A stretch of DNA of 64,000 nucleotides from Leptolyngbya sp. FACHB-8 (GCF_014695575.1 NZ_JACJOO010000047.1:62001-126000); one strand, 5' to 3'. Counted from the first letter of the stretch, positions 17,958-27,133 are shown. The notes: generated by a model not told the origin, from the sequence alone. Numbers and translations: made by a program.

Positions 17958-18905
17958 ATGAATATCCGTTGGAAGCGCTGGATTTCTCAGCTCACGGCTT
18001 TTTTTGTGTCTGTCGTTGTGGCGATCGCCCTCATCCCTGCGCTAGCGACATCGGGTCAAGCCGCAACTACTCTGGAGTACGTCAGCCCGCAGTGGCTCTC
18101 AGAGCATGCAAACGATCCGCAGCTGAGAATTCTGGACGTGCGCATGAATCCGTTGGACTACATTCAAGGCCATGTTCCGAATGCTGTTCACATTGCAGAC
18201 AATACTTTCCGTGGTCCTAATGGTCGTCTGCCTATTCAGTACTGGGAGCAACAAAAGCTGCAATCCCTGTTCCGTCAGGCCGGGATTTCTGGGGATAGCC
18301 AGGTGGTTGTTTACTCCGAAGGCAACAATATCTTGGGGGCGACCATGGTGGCATACCTGCTAGAGCGCAGCGGCCACGACAAGATTGCAGTTCTGGATGG
18401 CGGCTACAAAGGTTATGAAGGGGCAGGTTTACCCCTGACTAAAGAGTTTCCGCAGTATGCGCTAGGTAACTTTGAAGTGCAGGACAACACCTCTACCCGG
18501 GTAACCCTGAATGACATTCGCCAAGCCATTGGCAACCCCAACATCACAATTATTGATCCCCGCCCACCGGCTCTGTTTTCGGGTGAGCAAAACTTGTTCA
18601 TTCGCAACGGGCATATTCCTGGCGCTAAGAATATACCCTGGCCCACCTTTACGGTTGGTGAAGCCAACTTCCACCAGCTCAAGCCTCTCAATGAAATTCA
18701 GGCTCTGCTCGACCGCCGTGGAATTACTCCCGATGACGACATCATTGTTTCCTGTAGCACGGGCCGAGAAGCGACGCTGCAATACACCGTTCTGAAGCAC
18801 CTTCTGGGTTATCCCAAGGTGCGCGTCTACGAAGGCTCCTGGACGGAGTACTCTGCTCAGCCTGATCTGCCGATTGAAACTGGCCTCGATCCGGAAAACG
18901 TTTAA
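17958..18905 (+). CDS. Secreted two-domain rhodanese (sulfurtransferase)
   Basis: 315 residues from ATG 17958. An N-terminal signal peptide is clear (MNIRWKRWISQLTAFFV, then a long hydrophobic core, cleavage probably after SGQAA). Rhodanese domain 1 (about 42-160) has Ser in place of the active Cys (VVYSEGNNILGA), which is usual. Domain 2 (about 180-305) has the active-site loop SCSTGREATL near 270. It transfers sulfur, e.g. thiosulfate to cyanide or another thiol acceptor, in the periplasm or thylakoid lumen. A longer frame from 17826 lacks the sequence expected ahead of a signal peptide and is rejected. Confidence 0.88.
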   Translation: MNIRWKRWISQLTAFFVSVVVAIALIPALATSGQAATTLEYVSPQWLSEHANDPQLRILDVRMNPLDYIQGHVPNAVHIADNTFRGPNGRLPIQYWEQQKLQSLFRQAGISGDSQVVVYSEGNNILGATMVAYLLERSGHDKIAVLDGGYKGYEGAGLPLTKEFPQYALGNFEVQDNTSTRVTLNDIRQAIGNPNITIIDPRPPALFSGEQNLFIRNGHIPGAKNIPWPTFTVGEANFHQLKPLNEIQALLDRRGITPDDDIIVSCSTGREATLQYTVLKHLLGYPKVRVYEGSWTEYSAQPDLPIETGLDPENV

Positions 18906-18961
18906 GCCAATTTTTCTCGTGGGGTTGCCGATGAAATCCGAGTTGGCAACCCCGCCCCCCT

Positions 18962-19183
18962 ATGGTTGCTCCCGATAGTGCTCTGGAGGTAAATGCCGTG
19001 CTGACTCCGTTGTTCTTGATAGGTGGTGTGTTGACCGTTGTTAGTATCTGTAGTCTGACATTTTGGGCTTCCCAGGAGGCGGGCTATGGCTATAGTGTGG
19101 CTCCTTCCTTGCAAGCCTGCGAACCGACGAGTTCTGACACACCCGCAAGCCCCCCCGATACTTCTGAGGCCGATCCGTCCTAA
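18962..19183 (+). CDS. Possible small single-pass membrane protein
   Basis: 73 residues from ATG 18962. It has one membrane segment (VLTPLFLIGGVLTVVSICSL) followed by a Pro/Ser/Thr/Asp-rich tail ending ASPPDTSEADPS. It fits between the sulfurtransferase (56-base gap) and the FAD protein (63-base gap) on the same strand. There is no clear ribosome site and I recognise no family. A GTG at 19000 is an alternative start. Coding status rests on the plausible membrane helix and the snug fit only. Confidence 0.4.
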   Translation: MVAPDSALEVNAVLTPLFLIGGVLTVVSICSLTFWASQEAGYGYSVAPSLQACEPTSSDTPASPPDTSEADPS

Positions 19184-19246
19184 CGGGTCGAGGTCTCATC
19201 CATCTGCATCGTTTTTGTTCTTTGCACTGTACCAGGGGAATTTCGC

Positions 19247-20761
19247 ATGATGCCGTTTGAAGCGTTTGAGCAATCGACCACATCGGTGCCGACAGTCGCC
19301 ATTATTGGTGGTGGATTCAGCGGTGCCATGGTTGCCATGCACCTTCTGCGAAGGGCTCGGGTACCGTTGTCGATTTACTTGATTGAGCGTCAATCCCAGG
19401 TAGGCCAGGGTGTTGCTTACAGTAGCCCCCTTGATTGTCATGTCATGAATGTGCCCGTGGGAAGCCTTCGGCTTATGGATGATGAAGATGGGACCGTGGG
19501 CGATCGCCCCGACTTCCTCACCTGGCTGCGGGAGGTTGCCGGGCTCGCCTCTGTGACGGCTGAAGATTTTGTGCCCCGCTACTGGTTTGGGCGCTATGTG
19601 CAAGCGTCACTCCAGGCCGCCATTGCCCAGCGCCATGCTAATGTGCAAATTTCTGTGATTCAAGATGAGGCGATGCAGATTTCGGTGGGTGATCGCTATG
19701 CCACCCTGCACCTACAACGGGGGCAACGGCTACGGGTCGATCGCGTCGTCCTGGCTCTAGGGAATTCTCCTCCAGCCTCACTTCCCATCGATAATCTGGC
19801 GTTTCACAACAGTGCGTCTTACATCGAGTCAGGGAGGAGTGATGCCCTGGATTCTGTATTGTCCCAACCCTCGTTGCTGCTGGCGGGTATGGGTTTAACT
19901 GCCGTGGATTGGGTAGTAGCATTGCATCAGCGAGGCTATACCGGGACGATTCATGCCCTTTCGCGGCGGGGGTTGCTACCCCAGGTGCATCGCATCTCCA
20001 GTGCAGCGCAGGCCGCCCAATCGTCAATGCGGTTGGTTGTCCCTCAGGAGGGTGAGGACACCTTGCTTGCCACATTGCCCACGACGGTGCGAGAGTTGAC
20101 CCAATGGATACGGCAGCGAGTAGCGATCGCCCAATCCCTCGGCTATGACTGGCGTCCGGTCTTTGACAGTCTGCGCCCCTACACCCAATCCCTTTGGCAA
20201 CACCTTCCCCTAAAGGAAAAACGGCGCTTCCTGCGGCATCTGCGCCCCTATTGGGATAGCCATCGCCATCGCGTTGCTCCCCAAGTGTATGAGGTGGTGC
20301 AATCTTTACGTCGTTCCGGTCAACTTCAGCTTCATAGAGGGCAGCTACAAACCTGTGAGAATTCGGATGCAGGGGTTGTGGTACGATTCCGTCCTCGCGG
20401 GCAAACTCATTCAGAAACCCTGACGGTCGGAGCAGTGATCAACTGTACCGGTGCTCAGACGAACTATCGGGAAATCCATCACCCGCTGATTCGCTCGCTC
20501 ATGCACCAGGGGTTAATGCGCACAGATGCGCTGCGGCTAGGGCTGGATGCCGCACCCAATGGGGCTGTAAGGAATAGGAACGGAGTACCCTCCTCCTGGC
20601 TCTACACCCTCGGTACGGCCTGTCGGGGGCAGCTGTGGGAAACAACGGCGATCGCTGAAATCCGTACGCAAGCAGCGGCTCTGGCCACTACCCTGCTGCT
20701 TCCTCAGGGGGGGATTGTGCCTTCCCATGGTTCAATGATTCGCATTACCCATCCTGCCTGA
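19247..20761 (+). CDS. FAD/NAD(P)-binding protein (NAD(P)-bd_9 type)
   Basis: 504 residues. The dinucleotide-binding motif VAIIGGGFSGAMVAMHLL lies at about 16-33, followed by acidic IERQSQVGQGVAYSS, characteristic of the uncharacterised FAD-NAD(P)-binding family. Further motifs: VVLALGNSPPASLP near 165 and LLLAGMGLTAVDWVVAL near 205 (second nucleotide-binding site), and VINCTGAQTNYRE near 400. Soluble, probably an oxidoreductase or hydroxylase of unknown substrate. ATG 19247 has AGGGGAA upstream. Its 3' end runs almost directly into a family A repeat. Confidence 0.82.
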   Translation: MMPFEAFEQSTTSVPTVAIIGGGFSGAMVAMHLLRRARVPLSIYLIERQSQVGQGVAYSSPLDCHVMNVPVGSLRLMDDEDGTVGDRPDFLTWLREVAGLASVTAEDFVPRYWFGRYVQASLQAAIAQRHANVQISVIQDEAMQISVGDRYATLHLQRGQRLRVDRVVLALGNSPPASLPIDNLAFHNSASYIESGRSDALDSVLSQPSLLLAGMGLTAVDWVVALHQRGYTGTIHALSRRGLLPQVHRISSAAQAAQSSMRLVVPQEGEDTLLATLPTTVRELTQWIRQRVAIAQSLGYDWRPVFDSLRPYTQSLWQHLPLKEKRRFLRHLRPYWDSHRHRVAPQVYEVVQSLRRSGQLQLHRGQLQTCENSDAGVVVRFRPRGQTHSETLTVGAVINCTGAQTNYREIHHPLIRSLMHQGLMRTDALRLGLDAAPNGAVRNRNGVPSSWLYTLGTACRGQLWETTAIAEIRTQAAALATTLLLPQGGIVPSHGSMIRITHPA

Positions 20762-20786
20762 CCCTTTCCGGTTGCTGCCCCTTCTT

Positions 20787-20910
20787 AACCTTAGTTCGGG
20801 ATAAGCTGAAGTGCTCATTTTGGCGTGCGCAAAGCGCACGCCAAAATGAGCGTTTTCGAGTGCCGCGCAACGCGCGGCACTCGAAAACGCCCTTAACTCG
20901 AACTCAGGTT
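20787..20910. repeat. Family A double-hairpin element, copy 2 (124 bp)
   Basis: Same ends and two-hairpin structure as copy 1, with paired compensatory changes (GGTGTGCGC to GGCGTGCGC matched on the other arm; GTTTTTGAG to GTTTTCGAG likewise). The flanks are an exact 4-bp direct repeat, TCTT (20783-20786 and 20911-20914). It begins 25 bases after the stop of the FAD gene. Confidence 0.9.
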
Positions 20911-20949
20911 TCTTACAGCCCCAGGTGCTTAAAACCAGGAGGATGACTA

Positions 20950-21077
20950 CTGAAGAGGTGCATTCTGTGCACCTCTTCAGCAGTTTGTTCTGGGCGATCG
21001 CGTTTGTAGCCTTGGCCTGGATGGTTAGGACATGCAGTAGGAGCTTTGCTCCTACTGCATGTCCTAACCATCCAGGC
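20950..21077. repeat. Two perfect hairpins between FAD gene and coiled-coil gene
   Basis: 20950-20980: CTGAAGAGGTGCA with its complement around TTC. 21015-21077: arms of 30 bp starting GCCTGGATGGTTAGGACATG around loop TTT. The second is 21 bases from the stop of the minus-strand coiled-coil gene and probably terminates it; both are in a convergent spacer. Confidence 0.75.
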
Positions 21078-21098
21078 GATATAAGAGGGCCGTCATAA

Positions 21099-22412
21099 TT
21101 AACCGTGCCCCCGATAAACGGCTTGCAGGATGCCCAACCAATCCTCATCCCCCATCACTAAGCAGGCCAGCAGATCGTATTGCCACTCGTAAAGGGGGGC
21201 ATCCTGCCCGATACGGGCGTGAAGTTTGTGGGTTTGATCAATCCAGCTAGCGGCTTCCTCGGCCTCTTCCAGTAGCCAGGTAGCGAGGGGATGCTCCCAG
21301 TCGTGAAGGAATTGCTGCATGAGGTTGCGATCGCCCCCTCCCACGAGCTGCGCTGGAACCCCAGTCATATAGAGCTGATTGTCTGGGGGAAATTCGGGGC
21401 CCTGCAAGGCTGAAACGTTCAGGGTTTCCCACTGAGGAGCTATTAGGGAGGGCAGCAGGCCAAAGGTGTACTGCTTGTTCGCTTCCAGGGAAATACCACC
21501 AATGTCAGGTGGTCGGTTGTGCTGCGTCAAAAAGTCGTAGAGTGCCTGGAAAAACGGCTGGATGATTTCACGGGCTATGACGTCGCAGAGGCGATCGCCC
21601 ACCTCTGAAAAGTCTGTTTCTTGCAGAAGGATCTGCTGTTGATGTAGCAGAATTGCCTGGCTCAGGTCGTGCTGGCTGCGATCGTCCAGGCAGAACCAGA
21701 CGGTAGTGCCGAGGTGATCCTTGAGCTGGCGTTCAACGTCAACAGGATCGAGGGTGCTGGAAGGCGGGGCGACGGTGGGTGGATGGCTATCCTTTCTGTG
21801 GCCCTCTGGCTTATTCTCACGAATGAAATTTGAAGTTTGGTCGGCGAGTTTTTGTTGAAGCTCGGCAATTTGCCGGTCTTTTTGAGCGAGTTGGCGTTGA
21901 GGATCGGGACGGTTTTGAAGCTGAAGGCGGAGATCCTGTAATTGTTGTTGAAGTTCGGCAATCTGGCGATTTTTGCTAGGGAGAGTAGACCCTTCCTCGG
22001 TGCGGGCTTGGAGCTGGAGGCGAAGTTCTTCGATGTGGCGACGCAGGTCAGCAATTTGGCGGTCTTTTTCGGCGATCGCCTTTTCTGCCGAAGCTCCTGC
22101 CGCCAGTTGTTGCCACAGCTCCTCCGTTTCCTGCTGGAGAGCCGCAATCTGCTGGTCTTTTTCGGCAATGACCGTCGCCTGTGACGCCTTTTGAAGCTGT
22201 TGCCCCAGTTCTTCGTTTTTCTGACGCAGGGCGAAAATCTGCTGTTCTCTCTCGGTCGTGACTGTAGCCAAGTCGGCTTGAGCCTGGTGCAAGGCTTCGA
22301 GCTGCTGGTGCAAGTGGGCGATTTCTTCGTCTTTTTGGGCGATCGCCTCCTGATGGTTCGCTGTCTCTAATAGCTGTCGTCCCGCTTGAGGTTCCGGCAA
22401 CGGCGTCCCCAC
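21099..22412 (-). CDS. Coiled-coil repeat protein, possibly read as a -1 frameshift extension of RecJ
   Basis: 437 residues from GTG 22412, but the frame is open and repeat-like further up to at least 22502. Residues 1-200 are a coiled coil built of about 25-35-residue repeats around (A/V)IAEKDRQIA-LQ. The unit just upstream of the GTG (SLIAEKDQQIAALQEQIETF) is clearly part of the same repeat series, so the GTG is unlikely to be the true beginning. The C-terminal 220 residues form an acidic globular region (VWFCLDDRSQ, EVGDRLCDVIAREIIQPFF, YEWQYDLLACLVMGDEDWLG) that I do not recognise. It could be produced by -1 frameshifting from recJ, by initiation at ATT 22493 overlapping the recJ stop, or from the GTG. 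Confidence 0.7.
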   Translation of the reverse strand: MGTPLPEPQAGRQLLETANHQEAIAQKDEEIAHLHQQLEALHQAQADLATVTTEREQQIFALRQKNEELGQQLQKASQATVIAEKDQQIAALQQETEELWQQLAAGASAEKAIAEKDRQIADLRRHIEELRLQLQARTEEGSTLPSKNRQIAELQQQLQDLRLQLQNRPDPQRQLAQKDRQIAELQQKLADQTSNFIRENKPEGHRKDSHPPTVAPPSSTLDPVDVERQLKDHLGTTVWFCLDDRSQHDLSQAILLHQQQILLQETDFSEVGDRLCDVIAREIIQPFFQALYDFLTQHNRPPDIGGISLEANKQYTFGLLPSLIAPQWETLNVSALQGPEFPPDNQLYMTGVPAQLVGGGDRNLMQQFLHDWEHPLATWLLEEAEEAASWIDQTHKLHARIGQDAPLYEWQYDLLACLVMGDEDWLGILQAVYRGHG

Positions 22413-22470
22413 ACTACCTGGGTCTGGGTATTGGCGACGGAAGGTTTCGATTTGCTCCTGTAGCGCGGCA

Positions 22471-22525
22471 ATTTGCTGATCCTTTTCAGCAATTAAACTG
22501 TCTTTTTTTTTATCCAGTCCTCCTT
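22471..22525 (-). promoter_or_regulatory. Candidate -1 ribosomal frameshift signal at the end of recJ
   Basis: On the minus strand, AGGAGG is followed by 10 bases, then A AAA AAG in the recJ reading frame (part of a nine-A run, 22503-22511). Nine bases later comes a stem TTGCTGA/TCAGCAA with loop AAAGGA. recJ stops two codons after the heptamer. The -1 frame continues directly into the coiled-coil gene for 467 codons. The spacing matches the known dnaX signal of E. coli. Transcript slippage on the nine-A run would give a similar result. Confidence 0.55.
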
Positions 22526-24691
22526 TTCGGCCAGTTGCAGGGCATGGAGGGCTGATTGCATCAGATTTTCGTAAAAGGGCTGATTGAGGTCAACCAGTTC
22601 GGCCTCGCTACCCTGGCGGGTAAGTCGGCCAGTCGTTTGTTTCGGTGAAATGGTGAGCAAGTTGCCTTCCGCGTTGTAAATTTGCAACTCGCGGCTGTTG
22701 CCCTGAGGAACGACACGGCATTGATAACGGCGGCGGCTAAAGATAAAGGGGACGCCGGGCAATTCAGGTAGGGGTGGGGGGGAGGCAGTCTGGAGGATGG
22801 CTGAATTGACGGATGCATGCGTCGGGACGGAGGTCAGGGGGAGGGATGGCTGAACGGCACGGGAACGGGTTGGAGGTTGTAGGATGCGTTCGGGCACGTA
22901 GCCTTCGGGAAGGCGCATGCCCACGAGTTCGAGTTCTACGTTGCGGGTGCCGTTCCACTCGTTGAGGCGAAGTTTGTAGGCAATATCCAGGCGACCGGGT
23001 ACTGGGCAATACTGGCCCCAGCGCCAGCCGATTGCCTTCAACGCAACGGGAGCACCATCATCTTCCACCACCATTAATTTCATATGGGCGCGGGTTTGAC
23101 CCATGCACTGCTGCTCCACAACTCGTACGTTGGGTGTCCAAAAAACAGGGTCACAGTTTTCAATGCCGCAAGGTTGCAGGTGGTCAATCTGCTGGTACAG
23201 CTCCAGAGTGATGTCCTGAAGAGAGGCTTGCACATCAACATTAACCAATGGCTTCAGGTGTTCGGGTTCCAGGTGTTGGTTGGCGAAGGCAATGAGATGC
23301 CGTCGCATCTCTTCCAAATTCTCTGTTTTAAGGGAGAAGCCCCCAGCTGCTTTGTGCCCACCGAAGCGCTCCAACACAGGCGCACAAGCTTGTAGCGCGT
23401 CAAAGACGTTGAATTCAGGAATACTGCGGGCAGAACCGCGCACATGGCTGGGGTCATTCTCCTCAAAGGTTCCAATGAACACGGGTACGCCATAGCGCTC
23501 TACCAATCGGGAGGCGACGATGCCGATGACGCCATGATGCCAGCCAGGTTGTACGAGAAGGAGAACGCGATCGCTCAATAGATCCGGCTTTTCGGCCTCA
23601 ATGGCGGCGATCGCCTGCTGCTCAATCAACTCACACAACCGCTGGCGCAACTGGTTAATTTCTTCGCACTGCATTGCGCGATCGAGGGCAACACCAGGGT
23701 CATCGGTTGTGAGCAGATCAATCACAATTTGCGGATCGGCCAACCGTCCGACGGCATTAATCCGGGGCCCCAGGCGAAAGCCAATGGCTTCAGGCTTCAA
23801 CGCTCCATTGCCCTCATTCACTCCAGCCACCTGGCTCAAGGCTCTGACTCCCGCCAGTCTGGATTGGGGTAACAGCGCTAGCCCTCGCCGCAGCCAACGA
23901 CGGTTGACCCCGGTTAACGGAGCCAGGTCAGCAATGGTGCCCAGGGTAAAGAGTTCCAGCAATGGAGCCGCGATGTCTTGCGCCTGCATAACCTGAGCCA
24001 GGGACACGGCCAGCAGGTAAGCCACACCTACCCCCGCCACGCCTCGAAATGGCGAATCAATGCGAATCAGTTTCGGGTTAAGGATGGCATCCGCGGGAGG
24101 TAGGGTCGGCGGAACGTCGTGGTGGTCGGTGATGATGACCGTGAGGCCCTGTTCTCGGGCATAGGCGACCGGATCAACGGCTGCAATGCCGTTATCCACG
24201 GTCAGGATCAACTGCACCCCATCCTGTTTAAAGTCATCTACAATGCGGCGGTTAATCCCGTAGCCTTCTTGCATCCGGCTGGGGATCGCTTGAATCACCT
24301 TGGCCCCTAAGGCCCGCAATGCCCGTAGCAGCAGGGCGGTGCTGGTCATGCCGTCAGCGTCATAGTCGCCGCAGATGCCGATGGTGCGCCTGTTGGCGAT
24401 CGCCTCCTTCAACAGCTCCAAGGTCTTGGGCAGATCAGGAAACTCGTCCAGGGGGGACGGCAAAACCTGTAACTCGGGCTGCACAAAAATTTGAGCCGCT
24501 TCGGGCGTATCCATTCCTCGATTGAGCAAGACCTGCCCCAGCAACGGTTCCAGGTCTACCGCTGCGGCCAATCGCCGGGCCTGTTCAGGTTGGGCAGGGG
24601 CAATGCGCCAGCGTTGATCAGGAAGACGGCGATCGCGGCTCAGGTCAGAAGCAGGCTGTTCAGCAAAGGAGGACGAGGGAGACACAGGCAT
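22493..24691 (-). CDS. recJ: Single-stranded-DNA exonuclease RecJ
   Basis: 732 residues. DHH phosphoesterase motifs: ICGDYDADGMTSTALLL near 104-120, LTVDNGI near 163 and ITDHHDVPP near 186. The DHHA1 motif is FGGHKAAGGFSL near 448. It degrades single-stranded DNA 5' to 3' in recombination and mismatch repair. A C-terminal segment of about 150 residues beyond the nuclease core (IFSRRRYQCRVVPQGNSREL) is typical of cyanobacterial RecJ. ATG 24691; upstream residues are low-complexity. The stop lies right after an A9 run, where a second frame continues (see the separate signal entry). Confidence 0.92.
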   Translation of the reverse strand: MPVSPSSSFAEQPASDLSRDRRLPDQRWRIAPAQPEQARRLAAAVDLEPLLGQVLLNRGMDTPEAAQIFVQPELQVLPSPLDEFPDLPKTLELLKEAIANRRTIGICGDYDADGMTSTALLLRALRALGAKVIQAIPSRMQEGYGINRRIVDDFKQDGVQLILTVDNGIAAVDPVAYAREQGLTVIITDHHDVPPTLPPADAILNPKLIRIDSPFRGVAGVGVAYLLAVSLAQVMQAQDIAAPLLELFTLGTIADLAPLTGVNRRWLRRGLALLPQSRLAGVRALSQVAGVNEGNGALKPEAIGFRLGPRINAVGRLADPQIVIDLLTTDDPGVALDRAMQCEEINQLRQRLCELIEQQAIAAIEAEKPDLLSDRVLLLVQPGWHHGVIGIVASRLVERYGVPVFIGTFEENDPSHVRGSARSIPEFNVFDALQACAPVLERFGGHKAAGGFSLKTENLEEMRRHLIAFANQHLEPEHLKPLVNVDVQASLQDITLELYQQIDHLQPCGIENCDPVFWTPNVRVVEQQCMGQTRAHMKLMVVEDDGAPVALKAIGWRWGQYCPVPGRLDIAYKLRLNEWNGTRNVELELVGMRLPEGYVPERILQPPTRSRAVQPSLPLTSVPTHASVNSAILQTASPPPLPELPGVPFIFSRRRYQCRVVPQGNSRELQIYNAEGNLLTISPKQTTGRLTRQGSEAELVDLNQPFYENLMQSALHALQLAEKEDWIKKKTV

Positions 24692-24778
24692 TCCGGCAGA
24701 GTGGACGGTAGGTCAATGATAATAATAGGACTCCCAACCGAGTAGTTAGCTTCAACAATTTTCGTTTTGTTTTTGTCT

Positions 24779-24912
24779 GGGCTTACGCATTTGTGTTGTG
24801 GGTGGGGTGCGAAGCACCCCACCCACAACACAAATGCACTACGGATAGTAGGCTTGCGTAAGTCCTGTTTGTTCTTGGGATGTGCCCTTCTAAGGTGCGT
24901 CTCAAGAACAAA
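24779..24912. repeat. Family F palindromic element and adjacent hairpin
   Basis: 24779-24865: ends GGGCTTACGCATTTGTG and the complement of GGACTTACGCAAGCC, with a perfect GTGGGTGGGGTGCGAAGCACC hairpin split at GAA. 24868-24912: TTTGTTCTTG with CAAGAACAAA. The spacer between divergent recJ and the SDR gene. The element at 36822-36886 has the similar end GG(C/A)CTTACG. Confidence 0.65.
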
Positions 24913-24998
24913 AAGCAGCGGCATCTTCTACGGGAGCTGTCTTAGAATGAAGCATTCCAACTGGATGTAGAAACCCTACGCTTCAGGAGGCGCAATTT

Positions 24999-25706
24999 AT
25001 GTCCCCCGTCGATCGGATCGCTGTTGTGACTGGGGCTAACCGTGGCATTGGTCTAGAAACGGCCCGCCAGTTAGCTCAGCATGGTATTCATGTCATCTTG
25101 ACCAGTCGTGATCAGGATAATGGCATTGCGGCGGCAAAAACGCTTCAAAGCGCTGGGCTACCTGTGACGCCTCAGGTACTCGATGTCGCCAACCCAGCCA
25201 GTATCCAGTCATTGGTCGATTTTTTGACGGCAGAGTTTGGCGGTGTTGATATCCTCGTCAACAATGCGGGGGTTTATCTCGATAACGGCCTGACTGGTTT
25301 GAACGTGCCAACAGAGATTGTGCGGCAGACCCTGGAAATTAATACCTTGGCTCCCCTCCAGTTGAGTCAGGCCGTCATCCCGTTGATGCGCCAGCGGGAT
25401 CGGGGCCGCATTGTCAACGTGTCATCCGGAATGGGTGCTTTGACGGATATGACCGGTAGCTCTTTGGCCTACCGCGTCTCGAAAACAGCGCTAAACGCCA
25501 TCACCCGTATTCTGGCCGATGAGCTATCGGACACCAATATTTTGGTCAATTCTGTTTGCCCCGGTTGGGTAAAAACGGCGATGGGTGGGGAGAGTGCCCC
25601 CCGTAGCGTGGAGAAGGGTGCCGATACAATCGTGTGGCTGGCGATGTTGCCAGATGGGGCACCCAGTGGGTTATTTTGGCGCGATCGCGAACCCATCGCC
25701 TGGTAG
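24999..25706 (+). CDS. Short-chain dehydrogenase/reductase
   Basis: 235 residues of the classical SDR family: cofactor motif TGANRGIG at 11-18, NNAG near 88, catalytic Ser in VNVSSGMGAL near 142 and the YxxxK pair in AYRVSKTALN near 158, then the PGWVKTAMGG loop. The R after TGAN and lack of an acidic residue after beta-2 (LTSRD) favour NADPH. Similar plant and cyanobacterial proteins reduce carbonyls, but the substrate is not given by sequence. ATG 24999 has AGGAGG upstream. Confidence 0.88.
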   Translation: MSPVDRIAVVTGANRGIGLETARQLAQHGIHVILTSRDQDNGIAAAKTLQSAGLPVTPQVLDVANPASIQSLVDFLTAEFGGVDILVNNAGVYLDNGLTGLNVPTEIVRQTLEINTLAPLQLSQAVIPLMRQRDRGRIVNVSSGMGALTDMTGSSLAYRVSKTALNAITRILADELSDTNILVNSVCPGWVKTAMGGESAPRSVEKGADTIVWLAMLPDGAPSGLFWRDREPIAW

Positions 25707-25765
25707 TCCATTCAGCAAGGGGATTTTTCGCCCGTGTCTCGCACGAAAAATAACTTTCAGGCCAC
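25707..25765. repeat. Imperfect hairpin after the SDR gene (family I-like)
   Basis: GGGGATTTTTCGCCCGTG with CACGAAAAATAACTTTC and outer partial pairing. It directly follows the SDR stop and may be part of its terminator. Confidence 0.45.
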
Positions 25766-25810
25766 CCCAACAGGATAAAATGACATCCGGCTAAATTCCG
25801 GAATAGAGCA

Positions 25811-26836
25811 ATGGATTATCGCGAGGCTGGGGTTGATGTAGAAGCGGGGCGTGCTTTTGTGCAGCGCATTCGCAATTTGGTGAGCCGTACCCACCGCCCA
25901 GAGGTGATGGGCGGTATTGGTGGCTTTAGTGGGCTGTTTCAATTACCGACTGGCTACCAGGAACCCGTGCTGGTATCGGGCACCGATGGCGTCGGCACCA
26001 AGCTCAAACTGGCCCAGCAACTCGATCGCCATAACACCATTGGCATCGACCTCGTCGCCATGTGTGTCAATGACGTCCTCACGTGCGGTGCAGAGCCTCT
26101 GTTCTTTCTGGATTACCTGGCTACGGGCAAGCTCAACCCTGAACAACTCGAAGGCGTTGTTGAAGGGATCAGTACGGGATGCCAGCAGGCGGGCTGCGCT
26201 CTGTTAGGGGGTGAAACGGCTGAAATGCCAGGTTTCTATCAACCTGGAGAATATGATCTCGCTGGATTTTGTGTCGGGATTGTGGAAAAGAGCCGCATTC
26301 TCGATGGTTCTCAGGTGCAAGTGGGAGATGTGGCGATCGGTCTTGCCAGTGCCGGCATCCACAGCAACGGCTACAGCCTGGTGCGGAAGATCGTAGAACT
26401 CAGTGGGCTAGGACTGGATCAAACTCCTGCCCAACTCAACGGCACATCCCTGGGTGATGCTCTCCTGGCTCCTACCCGTCTCTATGTCCAGCCCATTCTT
26501 GCCGCACTTCGGGCTAACCTTCCCATCCACGGCATGGCACACATTACGGGTGGCGGCCTCCCCGAAAACCTGCCTCGTTGCCTTGGCCCCGGCCAATCTG
26601 TACAGGTTGCTTCTGATACCTGGCCTGTCCCTCCTGTCTTCCAATGGCTTCAGGAAACGGGCTCTGTGGAGACTCTGGAAATGTTTAACACCTTCAACAT
26701 GGGAATTGGCTTCGTCGTGTTGGTACCCCCGGCCAATGTCTCCACGACTCTTGAATTTTTCAAAAACCAGGGGTTGGAAGGCTGGGAAATGGGTTCTGTG
26801 ATTGAAGGCTCAGGGGAATTACAGTTCACCACCTGA
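25811..26836 (+). CDS. purM: Phosphoribosylformylglycinamidine cyclo-ligase
   Basis: 341 residues, standard AIR synthetase. Motifs: [11 protein letters not shown] near 33, [13 protein letters not shown] near 56, [18 protein letters not shown] near 80, [13 protein letters not shown] near 125 and [12 protein letters not shown] near 245. It closes the imidazole ring of AIR using ATP in purine synthesis. The start ATG 25811 gives [17 protein letters not shown], the usual N-terminus. Confidence 0.95.
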   Translation: MDYREAGVDVEAGRAFVQRIRNLVSRTHRPEVMGGIGGFSGLFQLPTGYQEPVLVSGTDGVGTKLKLAQQLDRHNTIGIDLVAMCVNDVLTCGAEPLFFLDYLATGKLNPEQLEGVVEGISTGCQQAGCALLGGETAEMPGFYQPGEYDLAGFCVGIVEKSRILDGSQVQVGDVAIGLASAGIHSNGYSLVRKIVELSGLGLDQTPAQLNGTSLGDALLAPTRLYVQPILAALRANLPIHGMAHITGGGLPENLPRCLGPGQSVQVASDTWPVPPVFQWLQETGSVETLEMFNTFNMGIGFVVLVPPANVSTTLEFFKNQGLEGWEMGSVIEGSGELQFTT

Positions 26837-26882
26837 TCCATACGTTTGTGTGGAGAAACCATTTGAGGGGCTGTGTGAAAAG

Positions 26883-27020
26883 TTGATTTTTCGCATGCTA
26901 CACATATGAAAAATCAACCCTTAGGATCGTGTATTGAATAACCTGTAATTCTTTTTGTGGGAGGGGCGGCAAAGCCGCCCCTCTCACAAAAAGAATTACA
27001 GGTTGTTTTATTTGTGATCC
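26883..27020. repeat. Hairpin plus full family G element (97 bp)
   Basis: 26883-26918: GTTGATTTTTC with GAAAAATCAAC. 26924-27020: ends GGATCGTGTATTGAATAACC and the complement of GGATCACAAATAAAACAACC, enclosing a stem of about 31 bp with one mismatch and loop AAA. The right end matches the start of the element at 10516. A truncated relative lies near 40378. Confidence 0.75.
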
Positions 27021-27133
27021 TTAGCGGGCTTTTTCAAACAACCTCTCATCGATGTCCATAGGCAGATGGGGTTCAGTCAGGATTCCCCTGCCCTACGTAA
27101 ACCATCATTAAGAATCCCTGCAATCTGTAACTG

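Noticed and set aside
20732-21148. 138-codon minus-strand frame
   Set aside because: Covers the family A copy and two hairpins and overlaps two real genes.
22413-22502. Simple annotation of the coiled-coil gene starting at GTG 22412
   Set aside because: The repeat series clearly continues upstream of it into the recJ overlap, so the GTG is kept only as a formal coordinate.
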